A stretch of 64,000 nt of DNA. Source: Leptospira weilii serovar Ranarum str. ICFT. Lineage in GTDB: Bacteria; Spirochaetota; Leptospiria; Leptospirales; Leptospiraceae. Position 1 is the stretch's first letter; each line of letters starts with the position of its first letter. Below the pieces are notes generated by a model, which made no database searches, was not told where the DNA came from, and saw nothing but the letters and a program-made list of their open reading frames with translations. The position numbers and the translations under genes are program-made. The stretch is from contig NZ_AOHC02000026.1 in the NCBI RefSeq assembly GCF_000332415.1, positions 62,001 to 126,000 of the forward strand. The letters are read 5' to 3'. Below, piece by piece: positions 55,247 through 64,000 of the stretch.

Positions 55247-55774
55247 ATGGAATTCGACAAACTGTTTAGACAATACGATTATTTAAAAAAGTTAAGATCG
55301 GTTCTCTATTATCAGGGTGCGGTGACTCACGAAATTCTCGGAAATCTTACCGAAATTCTCAAAGATAGAATTGCAAACGAAAAGAGGAAGAATAAGATCC
55401 TTAACGTGTTTGTGGAAATGGCTCAAAACGTAAGCCACTATTCTTTGGAAAAGGAAGCGGGTTACGGAGTCGGTTTGATTTTAGTCAAAGAAAAAAATCA
55501 TATCCTAAAACTTTCCACCGCAAACTTTCTGAGCGCGGAAACGGCGTCCTCGCTTCGGACAAAATTGGATCATTTTTTAACCCTCACCGAAGAGGAAGTG
55601 AAGGAATTGTATCTGGAAAAAATCAAGGGAGAAAGACCCGAGTACAGCAAGGGCGCCGGTTTGGGTTTTTTGGAAATATTAAGAAAATCTGATTTTCCGT
55701 TTCGTTCGTCCTTCGAAAAAACTCCGAACGGAAATTTCTTTTTTACTCTTACGGTTTTCTTTCGTTTGGGATAA
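55247..55774 (+). CDS. SiaB family protein kinase-like (DUF6272)
   Basis: The 175-residue protein resembles SiaB, the kinase of the SiaABCD partner-switch system, which phosphorylates the STAS-like SiaC. FVEMAQNVSHYSLEKE is the N-box-like signature, and GAGLGFLEILRKSDFPF plus FFFTLTVFF the C-terminal part. It starts ten bases after the FabF-like gene. Its 3' end overlaps by 26 bases the end of a PP2C phosphatase gene on the other strand, the enzyme class that opposes it in Sia-type switches. No SiaC-like gene is seen here. Confidence 0.8.
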   Translation: MEFDKLFRQYDYLKKLRSVLYYQGAVTHEILGNLTEILKDRIANEKRKNKILNVFVEMAQNVSHYSLEKEAGYGVGLILVKEKNHILKLSTANFLSAETASSLRTKLDHFLTLTEEEVKELYLEKIKGERPEYSKGAGLGFLEILRKSDFPFRSSFEKTPNGNFFFTLTVFFRLG

Positions 55775-56558
55775 ATTTCCAAGGTTCGGAAAGGGAAAGC
55801 GGCATTTCCCGGACTTCGATCACGATTACGGAAGTATTGTCCTTGGTCATTCTTAGGTTCGCCTCTTCCGAAAGATGATAACAAGCCTCTTTCACGTTGG
55901 ACGAATTTTTTAAGATCTCCTCCAGATCGTCTATTTTGATGACGTCCGTCAAACCGTCCGTACAAAGTAAAATCCGATCTCCGGCGCTTAACGAATTCGT
56001 AATATCGAAAAGATCCATCTGAAGATCGGCCGTTCCCCCGCCGATACAACTCGTGATGTAACTTCTCGAATTCTGATTTCCCCCGATCGGACCCGCAAAG
56101 GAATGATCGACCGTAATTTTGCGAATTCCCTTATGGGAAAAATGATACGCCCTGCTGTCTCCCATGTTGAAAACAAGAGCCTTTCTTTTTCCGAATAGAA
56201 TGCCGACTAACGTGGCTCCCATTCCCAGTTTTCCGGTCGCCTTGGCGTGATCGTTGATTTCGTGATTGATGATGCCGAACAAACTCTGCCAACCGGAGCG
56301 GGACAATTCTTCCAAAGGCTGAATGGCCCTTTCCGTCCACGCGAGTTTTTCAAGCGTCATACGACTTGCGATTTCTCCGGAGATATGTCCGCCCATTCCG
56401 TCCGCAAGCGCGAGGATCAGAGGAGACTCCCGAACGCCGGAAGAGGAAAAAGAACCCGAAACCGTTCCGGCTACGATCTCTCCGGATACATACATCGAAT
56501 CCTCGTTATGCGAACGAAAATTTCCCTTTTCCGTAATGCCAAAATAGTTGATAATCAT
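55749..56558 (-). CDS. PP2C-family protein serine/threonine phosphatase
   Basis: The 269-residue soluble protein carries PP2C metal-binding motifs: SHNEDSMYVS, ALADGMGGHISGEIAS, NMGDSRAYHF, CTDGLTDVI and TKDNTSVIVIEV, in normal order. It removes phosphate from Ser/Thr of target proteins. Targets here could be the SiaB-like kinase's substrate or the large Ser/Thr kinase at 61823. It is transcribed towards the SiaB-like gene with overlapping 3' ends, so the two transcripts are partly antisense. Confidence 0.92.
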   Translation of the reverse strand: MIINYFGITEKGNFRSHNEDSMYVSGEIVAGTVSGSFSSSGVRESPLILALADGMGGHISGEIASRMTLEKLAWTERAIQPLEELSRSGWQSLFGIINHEINDHAKATGKLGMGATLVGILFGKRKALVFNMGDSRAYHFSHKGIRKITVDHSFAGPIGGNQNSRSYITSCIGGGTADLQMDLFDITNSLSAGDRILLCTDGLTDVIKIDDLEEILKNSSNVKEACYHLSEEANLRMTKDNTSVIVIEVREMPLSLSEPWKFIPNERKP

Positions 56559-56830
56559 GGAGAAATGTTTGGAATTGAAATAAACTCCGAAATTATATTA
56601 TAAAAATGTCATTGACTGACTTCAAGAACAAATCCGGATTCCCTTCTTTTTTAAGATAAACCGTTTTTTCATCCCGATCGTATGAGCACTCCGATTGCAT
56701 TCAAAAATCCGAATCCTTTCGGTAAAATTTCCATTCAAATTACCGAATGAAGAGATCGATTCTAGGGCGTATTTTAAAATCGAACCGCGTCCTTTCCGTT
56801 CCTGTTTTCCATCCAAAGATTTTTCTTCTT

Positions 56831-57589
56831 TCATTTCGCGGAATATCCTCCGTCCACAGGAATCGCCGTTCCCGTGATAAAGGAAGAATCCTCGCCGCAA
56901 AGCCAAACCACCGTCTTTGCAATTTCTTCCGGAGTAGCGATCCGATGCAGAGGATGCAGTTTTACGAGTTGTTGTTCCGCTTCCGCCGGATCCTTGGCGA
57001 GATGAAAAAGTTCGTCTAAAATTTCGGTCTTAACCGCACCCGGACAAATCGCGTTGACCCTAATATTTTTTTTTGCGTATTCCAAAGCCGCGCTTTTTGT
57101 AAGTCCGACAACTCCGTGTTTTGCGGCCGCATAAGGATTGATTCCTACAACTCCGTTGATTCCGGAAATCGAAGAAACGTTCACAACCGCTCCTCCTCCC
57201 ACCTTGATCATTTCGGGAATTTGATACTTCATCGAAAGCCAGATCCCTTTGAGATTCACGTTAACCACATTGTCCCACACATTCTCCGGATATTCGTGTA
57301 AGGGATGATTGAGTCCCATGATTCCGGCGTTGTTGATCCCGAAATCCAGTCTCCCGAATTTTTCCAAAGCGGTGTCGACCACCTTTTTGACCTGTTCCCC
57401 CGAAGTTACGTCGCAGACCACAAAATACGCTTCTCCGCCTTGAATCCGAACCGCGGATTCCAACTTTTTTCCCTCTTCGACTCTACGACCGCAAAACACG
57501 ACTTTGACGCCCTTCGAAACGAATTCGTTTACGACCGCTTTTCCGATTCCGGTGCTTCCTCCGGTCACTACGGCGACCTTGTTTTTCAT
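56831..57589 (-). CDS. Short-chain dehydrogenase/reductase
   Basis: A 252-residue classical SDR: NAD(P) motif VTGGSTGIGKAVV, NNAGIMG, catalytic Ser in NVSSISGINGVVG, YAAAKHGVVGL with Tyr and Lys, and the ending ITGTAIPVDGGYSAK. It resembles glucose or 3-oxoacyl reductase types, and the substrate cannot be fixed. It lies 40 bases downstream of the thioesterase-fusion gene on the same strand, which suggests joint expression. The 272 bases after it hold nothing I can name. Confidence 0.92.
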   Translation of the reverse strand: MKNKVAVVTGGSTGIGKAVVNEFVSKGVKVVFCGRRVEEGKKLESAVRIQGGEAYFVVCDVTSGEQVKKVVDTALEKFGRLDFGINNAGIMGLNHPLHEYPENVWDNVVNVNLKGIWLSMKYQIPEMIKVGGGAVVNVSSISGINGVVGINPYAAAKHGVVGLTKSAALEYAKKNIRVNAICPGAVKTEILDELFHLAKDPAEAEQQLVKLHPLHRIATPEEIAKTVVWLCGEDSSFITGTAIPVDGGYSAK

Positions 57590-57629
57590 CGTATTCTCCG
57601 ATTAGTATATTATAATTTTAGAATTTACT

Positions 57630-58490
57630 CTAAATCAGTTTTCTCGTCTTTCCGTTTCGGACCCGGACCAGATATTTTTTTAAATGTCCGTTGATGGATT
57701 CCAAATCGGATAATTCCGTTTCGACGGAACCGATTCCCAAATCCTGCGTGAGGATCAAAAGATATCTGAGCTCTTCGAGATGCACTTTGGCCTTTAAAAT
57801 ATTTTTGATCTTTTCCGACGGAATTCTGCTTCCCCAAGCTCCCGCAATGGAAACGGGTAAAAGAATCCCGACGGAACGGATATGTTCGAGAAGGGCCCCG
57901 TGTTCTTTCATTCCGGGTTTTTTCTCTTTGTTTTCAAAAGAGTATAACTTAAGGATGAGACCGTGAGCCAGTCGCAAAACTTCCAGCCGATCGAAGTGAG
58001 TCGAACGTTGTTGTCCGCGTTCCTCCGTACTTCCGACTTTAGGAGACGGATACGTAGGAATTTTTCTTTCGCTGAAAATTTTTCGAAAACCTTCGGGAAC
58101 GGGTATTACTCTACGGATAGAATAATCGAAAAATAGAACGCGGATTTTTACGAGCGCTACTTTCTCCCTTCTTTGATCCTTGGAAAGACGGAACGTGAGA
58201 TCGAAAGATTTTTCCTCCAGGTTGTCCAATACGACGTCTATCTTGACCCGATCGTTATAGAGTAATTCCCCTTGATAGAGAATTTTGGCATTGGCGAAGA
58301 TGATACTCTTTCCGTAAATATCCGTTACCGAAAAACCGAGATATTGAAAGAACTGAAGATGCGCTTCCATCACGATATCGAGAATGGACGCAAAAGATAC
58401 GTGAATGTCCAGAGCGAGGTCCGTTTTGCGTATGGATAACTCCGTTGAAAAATGATAGTTCTCCGGAAATTCAATCTGTATATCTGTCAT
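57630..58490 (-). CDS. Thioesterase (hotdog) fused to S23-type four-helix bundle
   Basis: The 286-residue protein has two parts. Residues 1-140 look like a 4HBT acyl-CoA thioesterase (FSTELSIRKTDLALDIHVSF, MEAHLQFFQYLG, YQGELLYNDRVKIDVVLDNL). Residues 165-280 look like the four-helix bundle family that includes the S23 protein encoded in 23S rRNA intervening sequences: HFDRLEVLRLAHGLILKLY, ALLEHIRSVGILLPVSIAGA, KAKVHLEELRYLLILTQDLG. I am fairly sure of the first part and moderately sure of the second. The fusion is unusual. It shares a transcript with the SDR. Confidence 0.75.
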   Translation of the reverse strand: MTDIQIEFPENYHFSTELSIRKTDLALDIHVSFASILDIVMEAHLQFFQYLGFSVTDIYGKSIIFANAKILYQGELLYNDRVKIDVVLDNLEEKSFDLTFRLSKDQRREKVALVKIRVLFFDYSIRRVIPVPEGFRKIFSERKIPTYPSPKVGSTEERGQQRSTHFDRLEVLRLAHGLILKLYSFENKEKKPGMKEHGALLEHIRSVGILLPVSIAGAWGSRIPSEKIKNILKAKVHLEELRYLLILTQDLGIGSVETELSDLESINGHLKKYLVRVRNGKTRKLI

Positions 58491-59008
58491 TGTTTATGGA
58501 CTGAACCTCTGAATCGGGACATAAAAACCTTTCCTTTTGTTTTGCGAAGAAACATCCCTCAAGAGTTACGCGTTTCCGTTATCCGATCCGGCCGGCCATC
58601 TCTAAAAGATCACTCGGGAAACTCAAAACATCTTATAAAATCATTTCATACTATTCGAATCTTCTTTTCGACTTCAAAAACAAAGTCATATGAAAAATGC
58701 GGAACCGTCCCGTTTCTTCTCATTCTTAATTTCGGTTTTTAGAATATCCGTCTTAAATCGATTCCGAGTTTTGTTTCAATTTATAAAAAAGTTCTTGCTA
58801 TAACATTCTTAAAAGTAAATCTTTTTACAGTTACGACGGGCTTCAATCCATTCGGCGTTTGCCGAAGCAAGAATTGTATAAAAAATATTTACAAATTCTT
58901 AAAAAAGAAATTTTTTTATAACGAACCTTTTTCCGGTAAACGCTTTAGCAAGAAAGATTCGGTAGGAAATGTCCGTCATATCCATACAGATCGGGAAACA
59001 TAGAATCA
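58491..59008. other. Divergent intergenic region, nothing clear
   Basis: About 520 AT-rich bases between divergent genes. It must contain both promoters. I see no structured repeat and no small gene with a ribosome site. Confidence 0.4.
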
Positions 59009-60790
59009 TTGGAAAAAAGCGCGAAGATCTTTAAAAATCCCGATGATATGATTCGAGAAACGGTAAGTCCGGGAATGTATCTGCATCTTTCGGCGACTAT
59101 GTCCAGACCCAACGCGCTCATCTATTCCCTCGCCCGTTGTTTTCAATATTCAAATCCGGAATTCGTCATCAGCATGGCGGGAATTCATTCCAGCGCGCAC
59201 GCGCTTACGATCTCAAAAATCGTAAAAAGAATGATCACGGGTTTTGCGGGAGACAATTATCCGAAACCCTCGCCTAATTCATTATATTCTAATTTACTGG
59301 AAGGTAAACCGTTCGAACTCGAACTCTGGTCCCTTCTCAGCATCGTTCAAAGGTTGATGGCGGGTGCGATGCGGCTTCCGGGTTTTATCACCAACTCCCT
59401 TTTGGGAAGCGATCTGATTTTGGACAAGTTGGGCAACACCGCATTTTTATTTCCCGATCCCAAACATCGCGGCACGAACGGCTCTCATCCTCCGAATTAT
59501 AAAGGTAAAAAAGGCGTGGATCTGGTTTACATTCTCCCCTTAAATCCGGACCTCACTCTTTTACACGCGGTCGTGGGAGACGAGGAAGGAAATCTGGTTC
59601 TCTGCCCTCCGAGCGGGGAAAGAGATTGGGGAGCGCTCGCCGCCAAACAAGGAGTGATCGCGACGGTGGAAAAAATCGTTCCCAGAGGTTCCCTTCCTGC
59701 CGAACTCGTTACGATCCCGGGCAATCGTGTCAAAGCGATTTCCGTGGCGGAATTCGGCGCCCATCCCCAATCCCTGCGCGTCCACAATTTGAAGGGAGTT
59801 TCCGCTTTCGAGGGGCTTTCCACCTATCTGGACGACTACGAATTTCAAATCGAAGCCAACGAAGCGGCTAACGCACCTTCTCGTGCGGAAAAATGGTATG
59901 CAGATTTTGTAAACTTACAAGGCGGTCACTCGGAATATCTGGAACGTCTGGGAAACGTTCGTCTTAAGAAATTAAAAAACATTCCCGAAGAAAACAAAGC
60001 CGTCCGTCCGGAAGATCCGAAAACCGTGAACGACTCGGAGCAAATGATCATTCTCGCCGCAAGAGCGATTCAAGAATACGTCAAAACCAAAGGTTATAAA
60101 ACGATTCTCGCGGGTATCGGAGCCGCTCATATCTCGGCTTGGACCGCGGCCCGATTTTTGGAGCAAGAAGGAATTTCAGTCAAGGTCATCACGGAACTCG
60201 GTTTTTTTTCGATGAAGCCGCACACGGGAGACGTTTTTCTTTTCAGCCAACTGCATACCAAAGATTGCACGATGCTTTCCGACATCACGGGTATTTTGGG
60301 AACCGTGGTTCCCGATCACTGCCTAGGTGTTTTAGGCGCGGCGGAAGTGGATTGGTTCGGCAATATCAACTCCACAAAAACTTCCAAAGGAAAATTTCTT
60401 GTGGGTTCGGGCGGAGCCAACGACATCGCGGCGGTCGCGGATTGTATCGTGGTCGCAAAGGCAAATCGGGGAAGATTTGTGAAACACGTTAGTTACATTA
60501 CTTCGGTGGGAGACAGAGTGATGGAAGCGGTCTGTCAATTCGGTAGATTTCAAAGAACTCCCAACTCGGATCACGTTTTCGAGTTTTCCCATTGGATCTC
60601 GCCTCCTTCCGACGAAGAAATGGAACCGGAGGAAGCGGTATTACGTTATACGTCTTGGCTCCCTCCGGACGAGGACATTCCTCTCAAACGGGAACCTCCG
60701 GTTACCTCGGAAGAACTGACCGTTTTACGCGAATTGGATCCGGAAAAGATCTACATAGAACAATTTATGGTATATACAAGACTTCCGTAA
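59009..60790 (+). CDS. Acetyl-CoA hydrolase/CoA-transferase family protein
   Basis: The TTG at 59009 gives 593 residues. Both halves of a class I CoA-transferase are recognisable: HLSATMSRPNALIYSLARC and FVISMAGIHSSAHAL in the first, YKTILAGIGAAHISAWTAARF and GVLGAAEVDWFGNINSTK with VGSGGANDIAAVADC in the second. These motifs are like those of glutaconate or acyl-CoA:acid transferases. It probably swaps CoA between short organic acids. The FabH-like gene starts 33 bases later on the same strand. Its start codon is uncertain because no good ribosome site is seen. Confidence 0.85.
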   Translation: MEKSAKIFKNPDDMIRETVSPGMYLHLSATMSRPNALIYSLARCFQYSNPEFVISMAGIHSSAHALTISKIVKRMITGFAGDNYPKPSPNSLYSNLLEGKPFELELWSLLSIVQRLMAGAMRLPGFITNSLLGSDLILDKLGNTAFLFPDPKHRGTNGSHPPNYKGKKGVDLVYILPLNPDLTLLHAVVGDEEGNLVLCPPSGERDWGALAAKQGVIATVEKIVPRGSLPAELVTIPGNRVKAISVAEFGAHPQSLRVHNLKGVSAFEGLSTYLDDYEFQIEANEAANAPSRAEKWYADFVNLQGGHSEYLERLGNVRLKKLKNIPEENKAVRPEDPKTVNDSEQMIILAARAIQEYVKTKGYKTILAGIGAAHISAWTAARFLEQEGISVKVITELGFFSMKPHTGDVFLFSQLHTKDCTMLSDITGILGTVVPDHCLGVLGAAEVDWFGNINSTKTSKGKFLVGSGGANDIAAVADCIVVAKANRGRFVKHVSYITSVGDRVMEAVCQFGRFQRTPNSDHVFEFSHWISPPSDEEMEPEEAVLRYTSWLPPDEDIPLKREPPVTSEELTVLRELDPEKIYIEQFMVYTRLP

Positions 60791-60823
60791 TAAAATGAAA
60801 TTTGAATTTACTAGAGGCCCTTT

Positions 60824-61798
60824 ATGAGCGGAAAGAATTTATCGTCGAACGGAATCGGTATCGCCGGTTTCGGTCATTATTTTCCGGAAAAAATCGTTAC
60901 CAACGACGAGATCCGCTCCCGTCTGAAATTTCCGGAAATGCATCCCGCGGAAAAAGCGGTGATCGGTAACATAGGAGTCAACGAAAGAAGAAGAGCCGGC
61001 GAAACGGAAACCGTTATGTTTATGGCCGCAAAGGTCGCGGAGATGGCTCTGAAAGACGCCGGAAAAAAACCGGAAGACGTGGATCTTTACATTCTCGCAA
61101 ACTGGACGGATCGTTATTATCTCCCCGATCTAGCTCCGCAAGCGTCCAAACTTTCGGGGACTACAAACGCGCTCGCTTTCGACGTTAGCACCGCTTGCAC
61201 CGGATTTGTTCACGGAGTTCAAACCGCATCCGCGTATTTGGGAACTGGAAAATTTAAAAACGCTCTTGTAATCGGAAGCGAACGTTTTTCCGTCAGAACA
61301 AGAATGGGAGGTTACGGAGAATTTACGGCGGGAGACGCGGCTGCGGGAGTTTTTTTGGAGCACACGGGCGATAAAAATTCCGGAATCATCGATTGCTTTT
61401 TACAAGACGACGGAGACTTGGCGGGAATCATCGTAACCGGTCCCCCTCCTTCGAGTTACGTGAAAAGTTATCCGGAACTCGTTACGAACGCGGCCGATCT
61501 CACTCTCAAGTCCATGGATCTACTTTTGGAAAAAAACGGTCTTACCGTTGACGACGTGGATTGGGTCGTTCCTCATCCCGGTACGGACGTGGTCGTTCAG
61601 GACGTTCTCAAAAGGACGAAGTTCCCGAGGGAAAAAATTCTTATGAACTTCGAAAGAATGGGAAACACTTCCGCGGCCTCGATCCCCGTTGTTTTATCAG
61701 AATATTATTATAAAGGAAAATTCAAAAAAGGAGATGTATTCCTCACCCCCGCCGTAGGAGGCGGGTTTTATTGGGGAGGACTCTTATTTCGTCTTTGA
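60824..61798 (+). CDS. 3-oxoacyl-ACP synthase III, FabH-like
   Basis: The 324-residue thiolase-fold enzyme has the FabH triad: Cys near residue 125 in DVSTACTGFVHGV, His in WVVPHPGTDVVV near 251 and Asn in RMGNTSAASIPVVL near 282. It starts with GIAGFGHYFPEKIVTNDEI, typical of the family. AGAGG precedes the ATG. His-Pro-Gly replaces the common HQAN, which suggests a specialised member that primes from an unusual acyl-CoA. The neighbouring CoA-transferase could provide that primer. Confidence 0.9.
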   Translation: MSGKNLSSNGIGIAGFGHYFPEKIVTNDEIRSRLKFPEMHPAEKAVIGNIGVNERRRAGETETVMFMAAKVAEMALKDAGKKPEDVDLYILANWTDRYYLPDLAPQASKLSGTTNALAFDVSTACTGFVHGVQTASAYLGTGKFKNALVIGSERFSVRTRMGGYGEFTAGDAAAGVFLEHTGDKNSGIIDCFLQDDGDLAGIIVTGPPPSSYVKSYPELVTNAADLTLKSMDLLLEKNGLTVDDVDWVVPHPGTDVVVQDVLKRTKFPREKILMNFERMGNTSAASIPVVLSEYYYKGKFKKGDVFLTPAVGGGFYWGGLLFRL

Positions 61799-61822
61799 AC
61801 GAATATAAGAAAACCGATATAT

Positions 61823-64000
61823 ATGAAAATAGATGGTTACGAAATCAAAGAGAGAATGAACACCGACTCGTCTACGGAGGTTTATAAAGCGGTACGATCC
61901 AAGGACGGAACCGAAGTCGTAGTCAAATACATTCCGATTTTGGACGAATTGCACCCTGCGGTGGTCAATCTTAGAAACGAATACGAAATTCTAAGTTATC
62001 TCGCCTCCGAAAAAATGATTCACGCGTTCGGAATGGAAAAAATTCCGGAAGGTTTTATACTGATCTTGGAATTCGTTCCCGGAGATTCCCTCAAACATTT
62101 TTCCGGGAAAAAACCGGGCAACTTAAACGACTTCTTCAAAATCGCGATCGACCTCGCGGAAAAACTCGGAGAAATCCATAATAAAAAAGTAATACACAAG
62201 GATCTTAAACCGGACAATATCATATTCAATCCGGTTACGGAAGTTTTAAGAATCGTGGACTTCGGAATTTCCACCCGACTTTCCAAGGAAGAAACTTCCT
62301 GGTCCAATCCGAACCGCCTCGAAGGAAGTATCCACTACGTTTCTCCGGAACAAACGGGTAGAATGAACCGTTCCGTGGATTACAGAAGCGATTTTTATTC
62401 TCTCGGAGTCACTTTCTACGAACTTCTCACCGGAAAACTTCCTTTTGAAAGCGAGGACCTTTTGGAACTCGTTCACTTCCATCTCGCAAAATCTCCGGTC
62501 GATCCTCGTAAAGTCCGAGGCGAAATTCCGGAAGCCCTTTCTCATGTCGTATTAAAACTTCTCTCAAAAACCGCGGAGGAAAGATACCAAACGTCGGAAG
62601 GACTCAAATCGGACTTGGAGATCATTCGGGACCAATGGTTGGAGTCCGGGGACGCTCCCGCTTTTCCTCTGGGCGCCAGGGATTATTCCCACGAATTCAA
62701 AATCCCTCAAAAACTCTACGGAAGAGAGGGATACATTCAAGCGTTGTTAAACGAATTCAAACGTATGACGGAAACCGGAAGGACGAGTGTCGTTCTGATC
62801 GCGGGTTATTCCGGCGTAGGCAAATCCTCCCTTGTCAAAGAGATCAACAAACCGCTCACCGAATCGAAAGGATATTCCATTTCCGGAAAATTCGATCAGT
62901 ACAACCGTAACGTTCCCTTCAGCGCTATCATTCAAGTATTCTCCAATTTGATCGAACAAATTCTGACGGAATCCCCTGAAAGAATCGAAGACTGGAAAAA
63001 CAAAATCAAAACCGCCTTAGGCGCGAACGGAAAAGTTATAACCGACGTTTTGCCCGAACTCGAGTTCATCATCGGGGAACAACCCCCCGTCGCGGAGTTG
63101 GGACCTCAGGAAAACGCGAACCGTTTTTATTTGGTATTTCAGAATTTTATCAAGATCTTCGCCGATCAGGATCATCCGCTCGCGATCTTTTTGGACGATT
63201 TACAATGGGCGGACACACCTTCTTTGGAGCTTGTCAAAAATCTGATCGAAGACGCTTCCGTAAATTATATTTTCTTAATATTAGCTTACAGAGACAACGA
63301 AGTGGATTCCACACATCCTTTCTCAGCCCTGATTACGGGTTTGGAAAGGGAAGGATTTCGTCCGGATAAAATCCTTCTCAAACCCCTAAGTCTGGAAAAC
63401 GTGAACGAACTTTTATCGGACAGTTTACGCAGACCCGCCGAAGAAACCATAAATTTCGCGGAGGTTGTATTTTCCAAAACGAGAGGGAATCCGTTTTTTA
63501 TCAACGAACTGTTAAAACAATTGTCCAAAGAGGAAATCATCTTTTATCAAAAGGGAAATTCCACGATTTTGGGAAGATGGATCTGGAATCTTGAAAAAAT
63601 CAAAGAGACGGAAATTTCGGATAACGTGGTAGATCTTCTCGTCAAAAGGATCAAAAAACTTTCTCCCCGCACCCAAGAGACCTTAAAACTCGCTTCTTGT
63701 ATCGGAAGTAATTTCGATCTCGCAATCCAATCCAAAATTTTAGGCGTAACGTTAAAGGAAACCGCGGCGGCGCTTATGGAAACCATGGAAGAGGAATTGA
63801 TCGTTCCGATCGGAGACAACTATCGTCTCGTAGATTCGATGGTCGAAATCGAAAAAAATAAGGATAAGAATTTTCAGACCGCAAAGTCGATTCAATTCCG
63901 ATTTCAACACGACCGTGTGCAACAAGCGAGTTACGAACTTCTAAACGAGGATCAAAAAAAGTCCTTACGACTTCAGATCGGAAGAATCCTTCTCGAAAAC
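61823..64000 (+). CDS. Large serine/threonine kinase with AAA-type ATPase domain, 5' part
   Basis: The frame is open from the ATG at 61823 to the window edge (726 codons). Residues 1-270 form a Hanks-type kinase: VVVKYIPIL (Lys), VIHKDLKPDNIIFNP, RIVDFGIS and YVSPEQTGRMN; the glycine loop is degenerate. An AAA/STAND-like ATPase follows with SGVGKSSLVKEI near residue 330 and AIFLDDLQWADTPSLEL near 455. Proteins of this plan usually continue with GAF and histidine-kinase or cyclase modules, which would lie outside the window. It probably integrates signals; the PP2C gene 5 kb away could oppose it. Confidence 0.9.
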   Translation, partial: MKIDGYEIKERMNTDSSTEVYKAVRSKDGTEVVVKYIPILDELHPAVVNLRNEYEILSYLASEKMIHAFGMEKIPEGFILILEFVPGDSLKHFSGKKPGNLNDFFKIAIDLAEKLGEIHNKKVIHKDLKPDNIIFNPVTEVLRIVDFGISTRLSKEETSWSNPNRLEGSIHYVSPEQTGRMNRSVDYRSDFYSLGVTFYELLTGKLPFESEDLLELVHFHLAKSPVDPRKVRGEIPEALSHVVLKLLSKTAEERYQTSEGLKSDLEIIRDQWLESGDAPAFPLGARDYSHEFKIPQKLYGREGYIQALLNEFKRMTETGRTSVVLIAGYSGVGKSSLVKEINKPLTESKGYSISGKFDQYNRNVPFSAIIQVFSNLIEQILTESPERIEDWKNKIKTALGANGKVITDVLPELEFIIGEQPPVAELGPQENANRFYLVFQNFIKIFADQDHPLAIFLDDLQWADTPSLELVKNLIEDASVNYIFLILAYRDNEVDSTHPFSALITGLEREGFRPDKILLKPLSLENVNELLSDSLRRPAEETINFAEVVFSKTRGNPFFINELLKQLSKEEIIFYQKGNSTILGRWIWNLEKIKETEISDNVVDLLVKRIKKLSPRTQETLKLASCIGSNFDLAIQSKILGVTLKETAAALMETMEEELIVPIGDNYRLVDSMVEIEKNKDKNFQTAKSIQFRFQHDRVQQASYELLNEDQKKSLRLQIGRILLEN

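Noticed and set aside
56622..56906. Frames on both strands between the PP2C and SDR genes
   Set aside because: They overlap the SDR gene end, have atypical composition and no ribosome site.

Overview
The window looks like chromosomal DNA of a Leptospira species. The evidence is the style of the proteins (loose lipoboxes, a kinase-ATPase giant at the right end, LexA next to a CtpA protease, many FadL/TolC/TonB-type outer-membrane proteins), the moderate GC, and TTG/GTG starts. The species is not decided by what I can see. No rRNA or tRNA gene is visible.

Layout. 1-2146: end of murF, then purE-purK. 2391-6701 (minus): one tightly packed operon with a 74-aa protein, radC, a Wzm/Wzt-type polysaccharide exporter and UDP-glucose dehydrogenase. 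6935-9936: two overlapping genes of unknown function, probably envelope proteins. 10129-14229 (minus): lexA, a small lipoprotein, ctpA, tsaD, pssA. 14362-20735 (minus): DUF3604 protein, parvulin-like isomerase, HupE/UreJ-like membrane protein and TonB-dependent receptor. 21216-28216: FadL-like porin, then (minus) a TPR protein with an Mrr-like C-terminus, a lipoprotein, a TolC-like protein and a membrane-fusion protein with no inner-membrane pump beside them. 28331-31795: five overlapping or closely spaced genes (FtsX-like permease, ABC ATPase, ROK sugar kinase, HIT protein, UPF0104 membrane protein). 31971-33930: an orphan Hcp-like protein with a signal peptide and a probable lipoprotein.

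33931-51000 is the accessory region. A complete type I-E interference operon (cas3, cas8e, cse2, cas7e, cas5e, cas6e) is AT-richer than its surroundings. It has no cas1 or cas2 in the window and lies between two copies of a palindromic MITE-like element. It is followed by a CRISPR array of about 6.1 kb with 80 repeat starts by my count. The array is the most unusual object here: 19 copies of a unit of about 71 bp are inserted, always at the same point of the CRISPR repeat, with a 12-bp target-like duplication. The unit contains CTAAYYC heptads resembling telomere repeats, and related heptads occur at two intergenic sites elsewhere in the window. The inserts cut the crRNA 5' handle from the repeat hairpin. 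Spacers near the inserts are duplicated, so the distal part of the array is recombining.

51134-64000: a haem-c-type sensor histidine kinase with a receiver protein, then a lipid and signalling region. It holds a FabF-like synthase, a SiaB-like kinase facing a PP2C phosphatase, an SDR, a thioesterase fused to an S23-type four-helix bundle, a CoA-transferase, a FabH-like synthase, and the first 726 codons of a serine/threonine kinase-ATPase.

Regulation: a nearly shared sequence (ACTAA-N5-WTAGT followed by AGT and AAATG) lies at the lexA start codon and upstream of the radC operon. It is a candidate LexA operator linking the two. Three dispersed repeat families were found: the MITE-like element, a second repeat of about 80 bp, and the heptad repeats.
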